A stretch of 64,000 nt of DNA. Origin: Flavobacterium chilense (lineage in GTDB: Bacteria; Bacteroidota; Bacteroidia; Flavobacteriales; Flavobacteriaceae). The notes under the pieces were generated by a model. It did not search any database. It worked only from the letters and a program-made list of their open reading frames with translations, and was not told the DNA's origin. The stretch is taken from NCBI RefSeq assembly GCF_001602525.1, contig NZ_LSYT01000006.1:186001-250000 (forward strand), written 5' to 3'. The translations under genes and the position numbers were made by a program. Positions 29,600 through 39,509 of the stretch are shown one piece after another. Position 1 is the first letter of the stretch; the number at the start of each line of letters is the position of its first letter.

Positions 29600-29750
29600 C
29601 CACCTGTATCGAATGCACCATAAAACATTGAGTGTTATGTTTATTCAAAAAAGAAGGGCATCAATAGGAAACTCTGAAGTTCTTTGGGTTTTAATACCTC
29701 TAAAATGTAGAGAAAAAAATCGAAAAATAGGCGGTAAATTTTGAAAAAAA
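29600..29750. repeat. Direct repeat copy B (partner at 26440-26592)
   Basis: Second copy of the roughly 150-base repeat, same orientation, with scattered substitutions. Weaker similarity (TCAGCTGTT and following bases) continues to about 29783 and covers the end of the DUF262 gene. It separates the metalloprotease cassette from the defence genes. Confidence 0.75.
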
Positions 29751-29768
29751 TCATTTGTTTTGCCGGTT

Positions 29769-31625
29769 TCAGCTGTTTAACAATTCATTTTCTTCAGTCT
29801 CTTCAAAGTCTTCAAATTCGGGTACAACATTTGTGCTGGCTTGAAAATATTTGTCATTCCCCCATGATGAAATGATCCATGTTGTTAATTCGTTACGTCT
29901 TATTTTGCAATTTTCGACATTCCAAATATCAAATTCAGCTATTTTTCTTTCTTGACGGATATCAGAATTTGAATAGCAATATCCTAACCCTGCTGTTCCT
30001 TTTTTTCTTTCGAATTCAAAATTACTGTATCTCGAATTATCTTTTGTCAGTACCAAATTTGAGATGTCATGCATATATTGTTGACGATCAGATTCAGACC
30101 AGGTTTTTAGCCAATTGGAATTAACATCAGGCTTTTGTGGTAGAATATGTTCTATAGTAGAATCCGTTAAATCTTGCCAGTTTAGTTTTGGTTTGTTCTT
30201 GTCTTTTAAGAGGTAAAGTTCATATTCAAATAAAGTATATTTTAATAATTTCTTCCATTGATACCACGAAAAGAAATCTTTGGTTAGTGATTTTCTGAAG
30301 CTATTTTCATTGGAATACCAATTTATAGCTCCATATATCCAGTCTGTTACAGAATTTAAATGATGTTTAGAAGAATAAATATCGTCTGCCCAGCGATAAA
30401 AACTTGAAATCCCTGAATTACTTCTTTTACCTTCCCATAAAAAAACTCTGTAAGAAAATGTTTCAATTGCTTTTAGAAAATTATAGTACGAAAGGTCGTC
30501 GACTTCATTATTTTCATGTTTTATTCTAGCTGCTATCATAACTGGTAGAAAATTTGCGATATTTCCACTATTTCTAATCTTGGATAACAGAGCAAATTCT
30601 TTATCGATGTTAGATATACTGCGTGGCTTTGTAATAGCAGAATAATGTTTTGAAATTAGTGCAAGTCCATCTGCAAAAGACTTCAGAAAAAGCTTTACAT
30701 TTTCTTTACTTTTTATTGAAAAATCACGTAAGGGGATTACTTCGTCAGATTTAAAACCGGTATATCCAAGCCAACTTTTAGGTGTGTGGTTAATTAATAA
30801 CGTCCATGAAACTCGTAGGCACTGCGTTTCATTGCCATTACACTTTGCTATATTAACGTAAACTTCTTTCCATGTTTTATTAATTGTTTTTGTTAGATCT
30901 TCTTTTTCTGAATTTTCCGGTACATTTCGGTATATCCAGTACATGAGGTAGTTTTTAAGTAATTCCATTGAAGACAAATCCTTACCTCGGGAGTTCATTA
31001 ATTCAAATGTCATTCCGATTTCACTTTCAACCTCTATAGGATAGTATGAAAAATTTAGTTTTCTTGTTATTGCATCAAATAAATCTTTCAAGTATTCTAC
31101 ACCATTTTCCTTACGTAATTGAAGTTGTTCGTGAATATGTTCTTTTAAAAAAAGATAGGCACTAAGAATTCGTTTCTGATGAATGGAATTTGCATCAATG
31201 TTGGTACTTCCTTTTGAAATGAGATCAAAATAAAAATCTTCCGTTTCGTTATTAAGTCGTAGTTTACTTTTACTGCCTGAATACAAATAAAAAGGAGTTT
31301 CATCTTTATAATCTTGTTGTCCTTTATTGACAAGTTCCTTTATAATTATTGACAAAAATAAACTGCAGGTGGTTAGCCTTTGCTGTCCATCAACCACATC
31401 TACTATTTCCGGCCTCTTAACTCCATAGTTGCATGTAGGCTTATGTGGTGCTTGGTATATCACGATAGTTCCGGTATAGTGATTTATAATTTTATCGTCT
31501 ATTAGTGCATCAATGTCCTGTACAAACTCTTTCCATTGTTTTTCTTCCCATGCATAACCTCTCTGATAATCGGGTATTTGAAAAATTTTGCCTTCTAAAA
31601 TGTTTGATAATGTTTTTTTTTCCAT
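29769..31625 (-). CDS. DUF262/DUF1524 protein, GmrSD-like (type IV restriction family)
   Basis: A 618-residue protein with both halves of the GmrSD family. The N-terminal DUF262 domain (ParB/sulfiredoxin-like fold) has IPDYQRGYAW and DGQQRLTT (79-86). The C-terminal DUF1524 HNH-like nuclease has EHILPQ with H493 and the later NLVLT-x-DNSRYSN stretch. Characterised GmrSD cleaves modified (glucosylated) phage DNA using NTP; other DUF262 proteins act in other defence roles, so the exact target is not known. It is 114 bases downstream of the HNH/ATPase pair on the same strand and may share or follow their transcript. Confidence 0.9.
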   Translation of the reverse strand: MEKKTLSNILEGKIFQIPDYQRGYAWEEKQWKEFVQDIDALIDDKIINHYTGTIVIYQAPHKPTCNYGVKRPEIVDVVDGQQRLTTCSLFLSIIIKELVNKGQQDYKDETPFYLYSGSKSKLRLNNETEDFYFDLISKGSTNIDANSIHQKRILSAYLFLKEHIHEQLQLRKENGVEYLKDLFDAITRKLNFSYYPIEVESEIGMTFELMNSRGKDLSSMELLKNYLMYWIYRNVPENSEKEDLTKTINKTWKEVYVNIAKCNGNETQCLRVSWTLLINHTPKSWLGYTGFKSDEVIPLRDFSIKSKENVKLFLKSFADGLALISKHYSAITKPRSISNIDKEFALLSKIRNSGNIANFLPVMIAARIKHENNEVDDLSYYNFLKAIETFSYRVFLWEGKRSNSGISSFYRWADDIYSSKHHLNSVTDWIYGAINWYSNENSFRKSLTKDFFSWYQWKKLLKYTLFEYELYLLKDKNKPKLNWQDLTDSTIEHILPQKPDVNSNWLKTWSESDRQQYMHDISNLVLTKDNSRYSNFEFERKKGTAGLGYCYSNSDIRQERKIAEFDIWNVENCKIRRNELTTWIISSWGNDKYFQASTNVVPEFEDFEETEENELLNS

Positions 31626-31739
31626 GTAATTATATGTAAATTCTTGTTTGATTAACTTTGTTCAAAGTTTTAAAATAGAAAAAGTAAGACTATAAGAATT
31701 TGATTTGTATTTTATTTTTGTGACCTGACTCATTTTTTG

Positions 31740-32903
31740 TCATTTTGAAATAATCTCTGGCAAATATTTGGATACAATGTCTTTTGTAAGTTTAGAAAGT
31801 GGTCTTTTATTAAAATCTAATTCATTGATATAATTATTAAAATAAAATTTATAGAAATCTGCTTTTGATGAATTAAGTGCTTCTATAAATTTGAATATGG
31901 ACTGAGCGTAAAACGGACTTTTTTCATCTAATTTCTCATATATCTCCCCAACAATATCGGTATGTGCCTGATATATCTCCTGAAGTTTAAAAATTTTAAC
32001 ACTACCTTCCTTATCAGTAGGTTTTATGCCCTGAAGCTGCCGTTTCTTTTTTGCAGTAGTGCTTGGTTTTATATTTAGAGATATTTCAAAATTTGACGGA
32101 TGGCTTTTGTCCTTGTGGAGCCCTTTAAACGAAAAATCGAAATATGCATCCTTACCAAAGCCATCCATATAGGGATGTAAATATTTGTCTAAATCAAATT
32201 CAGTTTTACCTTTGAGGTAATAATTGCAATTACTGCAAGAGGGTATTAAATTATAGAAAGAAACTGCAAGCGCAGGATGTTTAGCCTTTGCAAAAAAATG
32301 ATCAAAACTGGGACGAATAATTTTTCTGTTTTTATTTTCTATAATCGTTGAGATATATGACCTGTTGCAATATGGACAAACATTTACCTGTAGGGCTTCG
32401 GCTAATTGATAGGCATTATAGTACTTAGTCTCTGCTTTATTACAAAATGTATCATAGTCAAAAATATTTTCAAACAGTTTCCTGATATTTTCCAGACTAT
32501 CCCATGATGGAATAATTTTTTTTTCTTGATTTTTAAGTTTATCCGGCTCAGAGAGAATAATGCTTTTCAGGGTATCTCCTTTTTTTAATAAAGAAAACAA
32601 ATCAATATAATTTTGTGTATTAGCAATATAAATTTTTTTAATTTTTGCTGACTGGGTTAAATTACTATAGTGTGCTTTCTTTGTTAAATCAGAAGGGTCA
32701 ATAAATAAGAGTTTAAGGAGTGCAGTTTTTTTCTTTAATCCAATATTAGTGACCTGTTTACTCAACTCTTTAACCTGAATGCTTCCGTTAATAACCTGAA
32801 ATGCTAAAGAATAGAAATCAATTCTGTCAGTGACTAATTTATGAATGCCAGTATAAAAATCATCTTTTATGTCTTCTAAATCATTATGCTGGATCTTTAT
32901 CAT
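31740..32903 (-). CDS. HNH endonuclease, PtuB-like partner of the overlapping ATPase
   Basis: A 387-residue protein with a zinc-bound HNH core: C176 and C179 (CPYC), D201-H202 (FDHFFAKAKHP), N218 and C223-C226 (CSNC). This spacing matches the HNH proteins paired with ATPases in Septu-type anti-phage systems. The N-terminal 150 residues are helical and unassigned. Its start lies inside the end of the ATPase gene (20-base overlap), so the two are translated together and probably form a complex in which the ATPase controls DNA cleavage. Confidence 0.82.
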   Translation of the reverse strand: MIKIQHNDLEDIKDDFYTGIHKLVTDRIDFYSLAFQVINGSIQVKELSKQVTNIGLKKKTALLKLLFIDPSDLTKKAHYSNLTQSAKIKKIYIANTQNYIDLFSLLKKGDTLKSIILSEPDKLKNQEKKIIPSWDSLENIRKLFENIFDYDTFCNKAETKYYNAYQLAEALQVNVCPYCNRSYISTIIENKNRKIIRPSFDHFFAKAKHPALAVSFYNLIPSCSNCNYYLKGKTEFDLDKYLHPYMDGFGKDAYFDFSFKGLHKDKSHPSNFEISLNIKPSTTAKKKRQLQGIKPTDKEGSVKIFKLQEIYQAHTDIVGEIYEKLDEKSPFYAQSIFKFIEALNSSKADFYKFYFNNYINELDFNKRPLSKLTKDIVSKYLPEIISK

Positions 32904-34920
32904 TTCTTATTGATCTTAAATAGTTTGTTTCTCTTTCTCTTTCGGATATTAGAAGGTCAATATCAGATGTCTCCATTCCTTTTGCTATTTTTTCAAATAA
33001 TTTAGCACGGATAAATGGCTCGCCAATAATATTAATTAAGGGCTTAAACCCTTCATATTCGGCATGCGTATATTTCTCTTGTTTGAAAATCTCCTTGATT
33101 AATAAATCTATTTTATACTGTGCAAAATCCCCCATTAAACCATCGCTAATAAAAAAGGCATCTGTAAATAGCGAATGTATATTAGCCCCAAAAGTTGCAT
33201 TATGTTTATTTAAGGTCTCGATTTGATTGTTTTTTTTTGACTCAGATTTTGTTAGAAAATTTATGCATTGCTTAGGTAAATCTGAAACAACAAAAGGGGA
33301 ATGGCTTGTTAGGATAAGCTGTACTTTAATTTTATTTTCTGGAGTTTGATTGACATATTTTTCAAGGAAATCGATCCATATTTTTAAAAATTTCCTTTGC
33401 CATAAGGGGTGGAAACCAATTTCAAATTCATCTATCAAAATAATAAATTGTTTTACTTTTTTGTATATGAGATTATTTAGTTCATACGATATAAATCTGG
33501 AAAAGATTTTTAAAAATTGTTTTTCCCCTGTACTTAGCCCTCTAATATCCAAATCAAAAATTGTAGTTGGAGTATACTTTACTTTAGATTCTTTGTCAAA
33601 ATTTTTGATAGTACTATTCAGGGCATCCAAATCCGGAAGTTTTGACAAGTCAAATCTTTCGCGTTTATAGTCCCATATTTTTAGTTTCCTAATTTTATTC
33701 TCAAAACTATCAAGTGCTTCCAGATCTAATTTTCCAGTAAAATTCTCGGCAAAAGAGGATCTTTTAAAATATGATCTTATTTGATGTGTATATGAATTTT
33801 TATTATTAAAATTCTTCATTACATCTTGTATGAGTTCCATAAATGGAGTCAATTTATTATTTTCACTTAACTCTCCCATTGTCTGCATGATCTGCTCGCG
33901 AATATGTCGAAGCAATAAGTAATAATAAAGGTGTTTTCTTAATTTTCCGTTAACTGATGATGGATTGTAATCATAAAATTTTTTCCTGAAGTAACCTCCC
34001 AAGCCATTTAATTTTATTTCTTTAAAGAAAAGCTGATCCTGTTCGGATATTGTATGCTCTTTTTCGATTAACAATACAAATAAATCTATAAGTGGGCTAA
34101 AGGCCATTTCATCATAGGTTGTAAAGAAAGTAGTATCAATATCGTTGAAAAGCATATTGATTGCTAAATTATCTATGGAAAAGGGAATAAACTGCTTAAA
34201 TTTACTGTGCAATAAATCTAAGTTTCGTTGAGATTCCCCGGATCTATAGGTTAAAATTGGATTCTCGCCTGAATAGACTGCCTTATCAGACTTGTATTTA
34301 TTTTGATCGTCTGTCATCAAAGATATATCTGAAATATCTACATAGTAACCATTTTCGTATTCTTCTGAAAGACTAAAGAGTGATTGATAGACCCTTGTTG
34401 TATTCTCTAAATTAATTTCGCCTGCAAAGTTTATTATAATGGTATCATTAATGTAATTGCCCAGAATTTGTAGTCCTAATGCATGATGTTTATCGTCTGA
34501 ATCATTTTCTGTATTGAAATTTCCCTGATTATTTTTATATTTATTTATCAGATCAGCTCTACCAACGATAGGTAATTTTTTTCCGATCCATTTTGGGTTA
34601 AGTTTTATCTTGACATCTGATTTATTTATTATACAATCGTCGATAATAATAAATCCTGCAAGTGAAGTAGAATGTGATAAAAAACTAGCTATGAAATGTA
34701 GTGCAGTTGATTTTCCGGCTCCGTTAGAACCAACAAGTGCTGTAATACCTGAAATTGTGTCGTTTTCAATATGAAAAAAATCAACTGGAATTTCGTTTTT
34801 TATTTCTTTAGTAATTACTCCTGTTTTTTCATCAAAAGAATAACAAGCATTAGGATTAAAATTAAATCCCTTATTTTTTAAAACACCATAGTCTTCTATC
34901 CAAATATATTCTAGCTGCAT
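32884..34920 (-). CDS. ABC/SMC-type ATPase, PtuA-like (Septu-type defence)
   Basis: A 678-residue soluble ATPase of the OLD/RecF-like type. Walker A is GSNGAGKS (64-71); a signature GLSTGEKQ lies near 460, Walker B FIILIDEFE near 493 with the GFHP stretch after it, and the switch LTSHSPFVVS near 530. There is no TOPRIM nuclease domain; the nuclease is the overlapping HNH gene. The pairing matches Septu (PtuA/PtuB). Retron-type Septu also exists, but no retron RT is in this transcript; the RT operon upstream is a different type and is separated by about 500 bases with an IS relic. Confidence 0.85.
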   Translation of the reverse strand: MQLEYIWIEDYGVLKNKGFNFNPNACYSFDEKTGVITKEIKNEIPVDFFHIENDTISGITALVGSNGAGKSTALHFIASFLSHSTSLAGFIIIDDCIINKSDVKIKLNPKWIGKKLPIVGRADLINKYKNNQGNFNTENDSDDKHHALGLQILGNYINDTIIINFAGEINLENTTRVYQSLFSLSEEYENGYYVDISDISLMTDDQNKYKSDKAVYSGENPILTYRSGESQRNLDLLHSKFKQFIPFSIDNLAINMLFNDIDTTFFTTYDEMAFSPLIDLFVLLIEKEHTISEQDQLFFKEIKLNGLGGYFRKKFYDYNPSSVNGKLRKHLYYYLLLRHIREQIMQTMGELSENNKLTPFMELIQDVMKNFNNKNSYTHQIRSYFKRSSFAENFTGKLDLEALDSFENKIRKLKIWDYKRERFDLSKLPDLDALNSTIKNFDKESKVKYTPTTIFDLDIRGLSTGEKQFLKIFSRFISYELNNLIYKKVKQFIILIDEFEIGFHPLWQRKFLKIWIDFLEKYVNQTPENKIKVQLILTSHSPFVVSDLPKQCINFLTKSESKKNNQIETLNKHNATFGANIHSLFTDAFFISDGLMGDFAQYKIDLLIKEIFKQEKYTHAEYEGFKPLINIIGEPFIRAKLFEKIAKGMETSDIDLLISERERETNYLRSIRNDKDPA

Positions 34921-35211
34921 CTGAAATTATTTTTTCCTAGATATAATAATTCGCTTTTTGCTTATATGAATATTTTGGAAGTTTAAAATAAGTAACGATT
35001 TTTTTAGCTGCTTTTTTAATAATGAAATTAGCTTCTAAATTCCAAACATACCATTAATTTGGCATTTTATCAATGTTTATTAGTAAGTATTTTTTGAAGT
35101 TTTTAAATGTTTTTGTTCCATATTATTGATTGAATTAATATAATTTATTAAATCATTTTATGGCTCTTTCGCATTTAAAGTTAAATTTCACCTTTTTAAA
35201 TTCTCCAATTA

Positions 35212-35325
35212 ATGAATACAAAAGGTCATTGTTATCAAAAGTCTATTATTCTGCTGGCAGCATATTTCAAGCTTAGGTCTACTTTAAGTTATCGAGATGT
35301 TGAAGAGATAATGAAAATGCAATAG
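35212..35325 (+). pseudogene. Remnant of an IS6-type transposase N-terminus
   Basis: A 37-codon frame encodes GHCYQKSIILLAAYFKLR followed by LSYRDVEEIMKM, the usual start of IS6-family transposases. It stops at TAG and no catalytic DDE part follows, so this is a dead fragment. It lies in the 513-base gap between the Septu-like pair and the RT operon; the rest of that gap (34921-35211 and 35326-35433) shows nothing clear. Confidence 0.7.
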
Positions 35326-35433
35326 TTTTCTAAGTCTGTATAATACTTTTTGTGTAAAATTTAAACTTATAGCAGTTTGAAATTAATATTTTTAACTTAA
35401 TGGTGTGCACTTAATAATCCATTTTTTAATCTT

Positions 35434-36276
35434 TTAAAATTTTTTCTTTATGTAGCCTGGAGGTCTACTTTTAAATAAGATATTTTTTACTCCTGAAACT
35501 TGTTCTTTGTCCAAAGATTCAACAGGTAAGCTAACGACTTGACTTGAAAATAATCCCTGCCCTTTATGACGATATACAATTCTTTTAAAAGAATCTTTTG
35601 CGGGGCTAAAAGCTATCGAATCCCCAAATTCACCTGTGTTACAAATAATTACATTACAATAAACTAATCTGGCAATTGCTTCTGCTAGAAAATAATATGA
35701 GTCTGTATCCTTGTTGTGCGAAATAATTATTAAATGATGAATACGACCTTTATACACTACAAATCTTTCAATATCAAAAAAATCTGAGCATATTGCTACG
35801 CCGATATTTCCAAATTCTCCTGCGTTCATAATATATATTTCAGGTAGGGGGACTAAAGTAAAATCCTTTTGGAAGATTTGCTCTTCTTCACTAGAATAAA
35901 AAGTTTTTCCAAAATAAAAATGAGAACATGCTCTTGATGGAACCAACGAAGGCCAATTACTTGGTATAATGACTGTCGCTCTATTATACATTTTATCGTC
36001 ATCTAAATAAAAATCAAGACCCGCAATAACAATGCATGATGAAGCATTTGCTAATCTTCTTAAATCTAATTCGTATCCATGAGGCACAGAAACTTCAGGG
36101 ATAACGATGATGTGAGGTTTCTCATAGCCATTCATTAAATCTACAAAGCCTTTTTTTAATTCGGCCCAAACTTTCTCCTCACTTTCTTTAGACATTTGAA
36201 AAGTACCTGCAGGCCAAGCTATATTGCCTTCAACAACAGTTTGGATAAAGCCAATATTAATAAATTCTTTTAGCAT
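35434..36276 (-). CDS. Nitrilase-superfamily (carbon-nitrogen hydrolase) protein of the RT operon
   Basis: A 280-residue protein of the CN-hydrolase fold. The likely catalytic triad is E61 (VIPEVSVP), K124 (FGKTFYSS) and C163 (VAICSDFFD). Substrate is unknown. It begins 5 bases after the RT gene stop, so it is the third gene of a primase-RT-nitrilase operon. Nitrilase domains are known fused to certain defence reverse transcriptases (DRT type 1, UG1); here the domain is a separate gene. It may make or remove a small signal or modify a protein when the RT senses infection; that is inference. Signal peptide absent, so cytoplasmic. Confidence 0.85.
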   Translation of the reverse strand: MLKEFINIGFIQTVVEGNIAWPAGTFQMSKESEEKVWAELKKGFVDLMNGYEKPHIIVIPEVSVPHGYELDLRRLANASSCIVIAGLDFYLDDDKMYNRATVIIPSNWPSLVPSRACSHFYFGKTFYSSEEEQIFQKDFTLVPLPEIYIMNAGEFGNIGVAICSDFFDIERFVVYKGRIHHLIIISHNKDTDSYYFLAEAIARLVYCNVIICNTGEFGDSIAFSPAKDSFKRIVYRHKGQGLFSSQVVSLPVESLDKEQVSGVKNILFKSRPPGYIKKKF

Positions 36277-36281
36277 ATTAT

Positions 36282-39200
36282 TTATTCTATATTTTCTATA
36301 GCAGATTCCCCTAGATAATCAGCTCTTTTTAATTGTATTAAACTTATTGGAGTTAGTTGACGGGGCTGTTGACTTGAAACTAATAGTTGTTGATTCTTAA
36401 GTTTTAAAAGAGCTTTGTCAACTAGAATTATAAAATCATCAATGATTTTTATAGGTGGCGGATCATAAGTTGTATCATCATCAAATTCAAAATCCAATCG
36501 GGGCAATCTCAAATTAAATTGAGTTTCAATATTTTTTTTTGAAAAACAAGAGCTAATAATGCTTCTCGTGTAGGTTGAAACGGCAACATCTCCTAATTTT
36601 GCATTTGCTAATCCTGTCCAGCCCTGTTGAAATCCAAGAGGATTCCATTTATTAGGGAGGTAAGTATTTTTTGCTAGCAATGAGACTAGTAAGTTTCCTA
36701 ATGCATAAAACATAGCTTGATTTGGATCAATACTATCTTCAAAGAGAGGAATAAATCTATTCTCCATAATCAAATTTTCTTTTGATCTCATTGTAATTTT
36801 TCTAGTTTGCATTAAGTTAGAAAGTAGCTCCCAAGTTAATTTTCTCTCCATATCAAACCATTTTTTAGGTACGCGGAAATTGTGAGGATGAACAAATTTA
36901 TAATATTCAAAATCTCCACCGCCTGACAATTCTTCACTCAAACTTTCTTGTTTTGACCTAATATCCTCCGCAACCTGTTTAACTATCTCCAAAGCTGTCC
37001 ATTCACTAAGTCTAGGATCGAAAGTTATTCCATTTTCATCAATCTTATCTAGCTGAGATTGTTCAGAAGTCCATTTTATCCATTCAAAAAGAGTTAAGCT
37101 ACTTTTTAATTTTTTATCTTTCCTTATTATTTTTGAGAATATGGGTAATTTCTTTGCTTGATTTAATTTTTGGCTTTTATAAATATCAAATAGAACAGCT
37201 TGGTTCGCATCAATGTCAAATTCAGTATTCTTTTCAATAAGCAAGAGAGATTTTAATGGTATATGAGTTGGATAAAGTAGTAATACATTAAAATCTATGG
37301 AATTTTTAAGCTGTAATTTGGAAACCATTTCATCCCATAAATAAGGCTTCTCTTCAAATTTTCTTCTAGGTAATTTATTAAATATCCACCATGACCAAAT
37401 ACCTAAATTATCTAAATCTTTATCGCCCTTCTCGATGCCCTTCAAATTAAATTTATAATTGATATTAATTTGTATTTTTTCAGATTCTCCTAAATACTTT
37501 TTATTTACTAGATCCTTAATTTTAATACATGCGTAAATGAATTGATGAAAAGAAACCATTTCATAAAATTTAAGCTTTTCATTGCTAAGTTTTATGAAGG
37601 AGTTAATTAATTTCTCGTTATACAAATTATGTAAAAAATTTATTGCCCTTTGCTTTTTTTTATGAGATGAATTAATACTATCTAATACCCTAACAGCTTC
37701 AAACAGTACATTAGTTAAAACTTGCAAAATTAAGGCATTAATAAATGTTAAAGAAAGATCATTAACTTCATCTCTATCTTTTAGTTTCTTTATTTCAGAT
37801 AATAGTAATTTTGGGCTTCCTTCTCCAGATCTTAGAAAAAATTCAGCTAGCCTTCCCCATAATCTGACTTTATCATGATTGTCTTGTACGGCCTTTAATA
37901 ACAATTTAATTGTGTGATTAGCTATTCTTTTCTCTTCATTTTTTAGTCGATCGTTTTCAGTTTTTAAAGCATTTTGATAATCAGTCCTTTCAATGTTTAA
38001 TTTCGCAATTAAAATCTCAATTTCTATTTTATCTAATTTAGATTTATTGGTTTGGTAAATTTCCTGATCTTTTATACATATGTTTTTATGCAAACGATAT
38101 TCTTCATTACTATCTACACTCATTTGAGGAATTAGTGATGTTAGCATTCTTGCAGCAAATGATACTCTTGTATCTTTTCTAAGTTCATGATCAGGGAATT
38201 CGGTAACTAACAAATGCTCAACGTCAGCTATCAAATTTTTTTCTTCATGAGGACTCAGTAAATTAAATGTTGTTCCTGCAATTGTAGATACTTTTGACAA
38301 TGTCTTTGTCATTAATGGACTAGGGAAGTCGGGATCAAGGCTACAATGACTTTTTGCTTTCTCGTAATTTGAAAGCTGTTGATCATTATTGTCTTCAATA
38401 GATTTAAAATATTCCGCCAGAGATGCAGGTTCTGTTTTACTTGGATTAAAATTAGTCCCAATTTCGCTTTCGAGAATTATTTTCTCATATTTTTTTATCC
38501 AATCAACTAATCCGTCAAAGGATGTGGACAGGATAACATGATCATCGACGTATCTAAAATGCGCAATTGTTCTATTGATTTTAAGTTCTGCCTGTACTTG
38601 TTTGTCAACATGCAATAATGCAACATTTGCTAAAAACCCTGCAGTAAAAAGTCCTGTAGGTAAATTCTGGTAATTCAAATTGCCGGAATCGAGATTAATA
38701 ATTTTTAATTCCTCCTCCGACCATCTATCAATATTCAGCTTAAAATCTAAAAGATTTGTAATCAAGTAATTCAAATCCTCACATCGAAGTTTTTCAGGCA
38801 GGAAAGTGGAAATATTTTTAATAATAATGCTATTATTAATGCTTGGGTAAAATTTCTCAAGATCCAATCCAGCCCAATATAACTTTTGAGTTTTTTTACC
38901 TGTCCAATATTCAAAATTTAAATAGTCTGATTTTAAAGGATGATTTGAAAGTTGATCATTAACTTCAATAACTTTTTTTTCGTTTTGATCTAAGTCTTCA
39001 ATAAATGTATCTTCTTTAGTTAAGTATTTCGTTGTGATATTTATATGTCTGCGATATAAAGGCCAACTTTGCGACCATTTACGATAAGTATACTGTGTCG
39101 TATTTCTATAGAATCCAAATCTTAATATATCGTCGTAAAACATAGTGATATATAATCTGTTTCCATAACTCCAAAATGGCATTTTAGAATCTAAATACCT

Positions 39201-39509
39201 GCCAATGATATTTACCACAGCTAGCCAAATTACTTGATCTCTTACTGAAATCCAGAATGTTTGTCTAGTTCTCGGACCTTCCTCATTGCGCCCTTTTGGA
39301 AACGCAACGGGTTTTATAAATTCTAATTTATAAGAATTATCTAGAACATCTTGTCTTATTGACGCAAGTTCATTAGCTAAATTTGCCTCAAAAGCGGCAA
39401 CTTCAATCTCATTGAACCATATATCGCCAGGTTTATAAAAGCTTTTCGCCTTTTCCCATGCCCAATATAAATTATTATGATCGATTATCTTTTTTACTAA
39501 AATACTCAT
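36282..39509 (-). CDS. Large reverse transcriptase of the defence-associated (UG/DRT) type
   Basis: A 1075-residue protein. The N-terminal ~420 residues are a reverse transcriptase: FWISVRDQVIW region (motif 1), catalytic Asp in GLDLEKFYPSI (about 217), NLPTGLFTAGFL (motif B), FRYVDDHVILS with the YxDD pair (about 319-321) and TNFNPSKTEP (motif D). The remaining ~650 residues are mostly helical with no domain I recognise, as in several UG/Abi-type RTs. There is no group II intron maturase or HNH domain. The gene overlaps the upstream primase gene by 35 bases and precedes the nitrilase by 5, so all three are one operon. Probable role: synthesis of DNA in phage defence. Confidence 0.88.
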   Translation of the reverse strand: MSILVKKIIDHNNLYWAWEKAKSFYKPGDIWFNEIEVAAFEANLANELASIRQDVLDNSYKLEFIKPVAFPKGRNEEGPRTRQTFWISVRDQVIWLAVVNIIGRYLDSKMPFWSYGNRLYITMFYDDILRFGFYRNTTQYTYRKWSQSWPLYRRHINITTKYLTKEDTFIEDLDQNEKKVIEVNDQLSNHPLKSDYLNFEYWTGKKTQKLYWAGLDLEKFYPSINNSIIIKNISTFLPEKLRCEDLNYLITNLLDFKLNIDRWSEEELKIINLDSGNLNYQNLPTGLFTAGFLANVALLHVDKQVQAELKINRTIAHFRYVDDHVILSTSFDGLVDWIKKYEKIILESEIGTNFNPSKTEPASLAEYFKSIEDNNDQQLSNYEKAKSHCSLDPDFPSPLMTKTLSKVSTIAGTTFNLLSPHEEKNLIADVEHLLVTEFPDHELRKDTRVSFAARMLTSLIPQMSVDSNEEYRLHKNICIKDQEIYQTNKSKLDKIEIEILIAKLNIERTDYQNALKTENDRLKNEEKRIANHTIKLLLKAVQDNHDKVRLWGRLAEFFLRSGEGSPKLLLSEIKKLKDRDEVNDLSLTFINALILQVLTNVLFEAVRVLDSINSSHKKKQRAINFLHNLYNEKLINSFIKLSNEKLKFYEMVSFHQFIYACIKIKDLVNKKYLGESEKIQININYKFNLKGIEKGDKDLDNLGIWSWWIFNKLPRRKFEEKPYLWDEMVSKLQLKNSIDFNVLLLYPTHIPLKSLLLIEKNTEFDIDANQAVLFDIYKSQKLNQAKKLPIFSKIIRKDKKLKSSLTLFEWIKWTSEQSQLDKIDENGITFDPRLSEWTALEIVKQVAEDIRSKQESLSEELSGGGDFEYYKFVHPHNFRVPKKWFDMERKLTWELLSNLMQTRKITMRSKENLIMENRFIPLFEDSIDPNQAMFYALGNLLVSLLAKNTYLPNKWNPLGFQQGWTGLANAKLGDVAVSTYTRSIISSCFSKKNIETQFNLRLPRLDFEFDDDTTYDPPPIKIIDDFIILVDKALLKLKNQQLLVSSQQPRQLTPISLIQLKRADYLGESAIENIE

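Noticed and set aside
26440..29750. The two 150-bp repeats as a CRISPR array
   Set aside because: Only two long, diverged copies 3 kb apart with genes between them. No short regular repeats and no cas genes anywhere in the window.
36282..39509. RT as a group II intron maturase
   Set aside because: No maturase X or HNH domain, no intron RNA domain V-like hairpin, and the gene is embedded in a three-gene operon.
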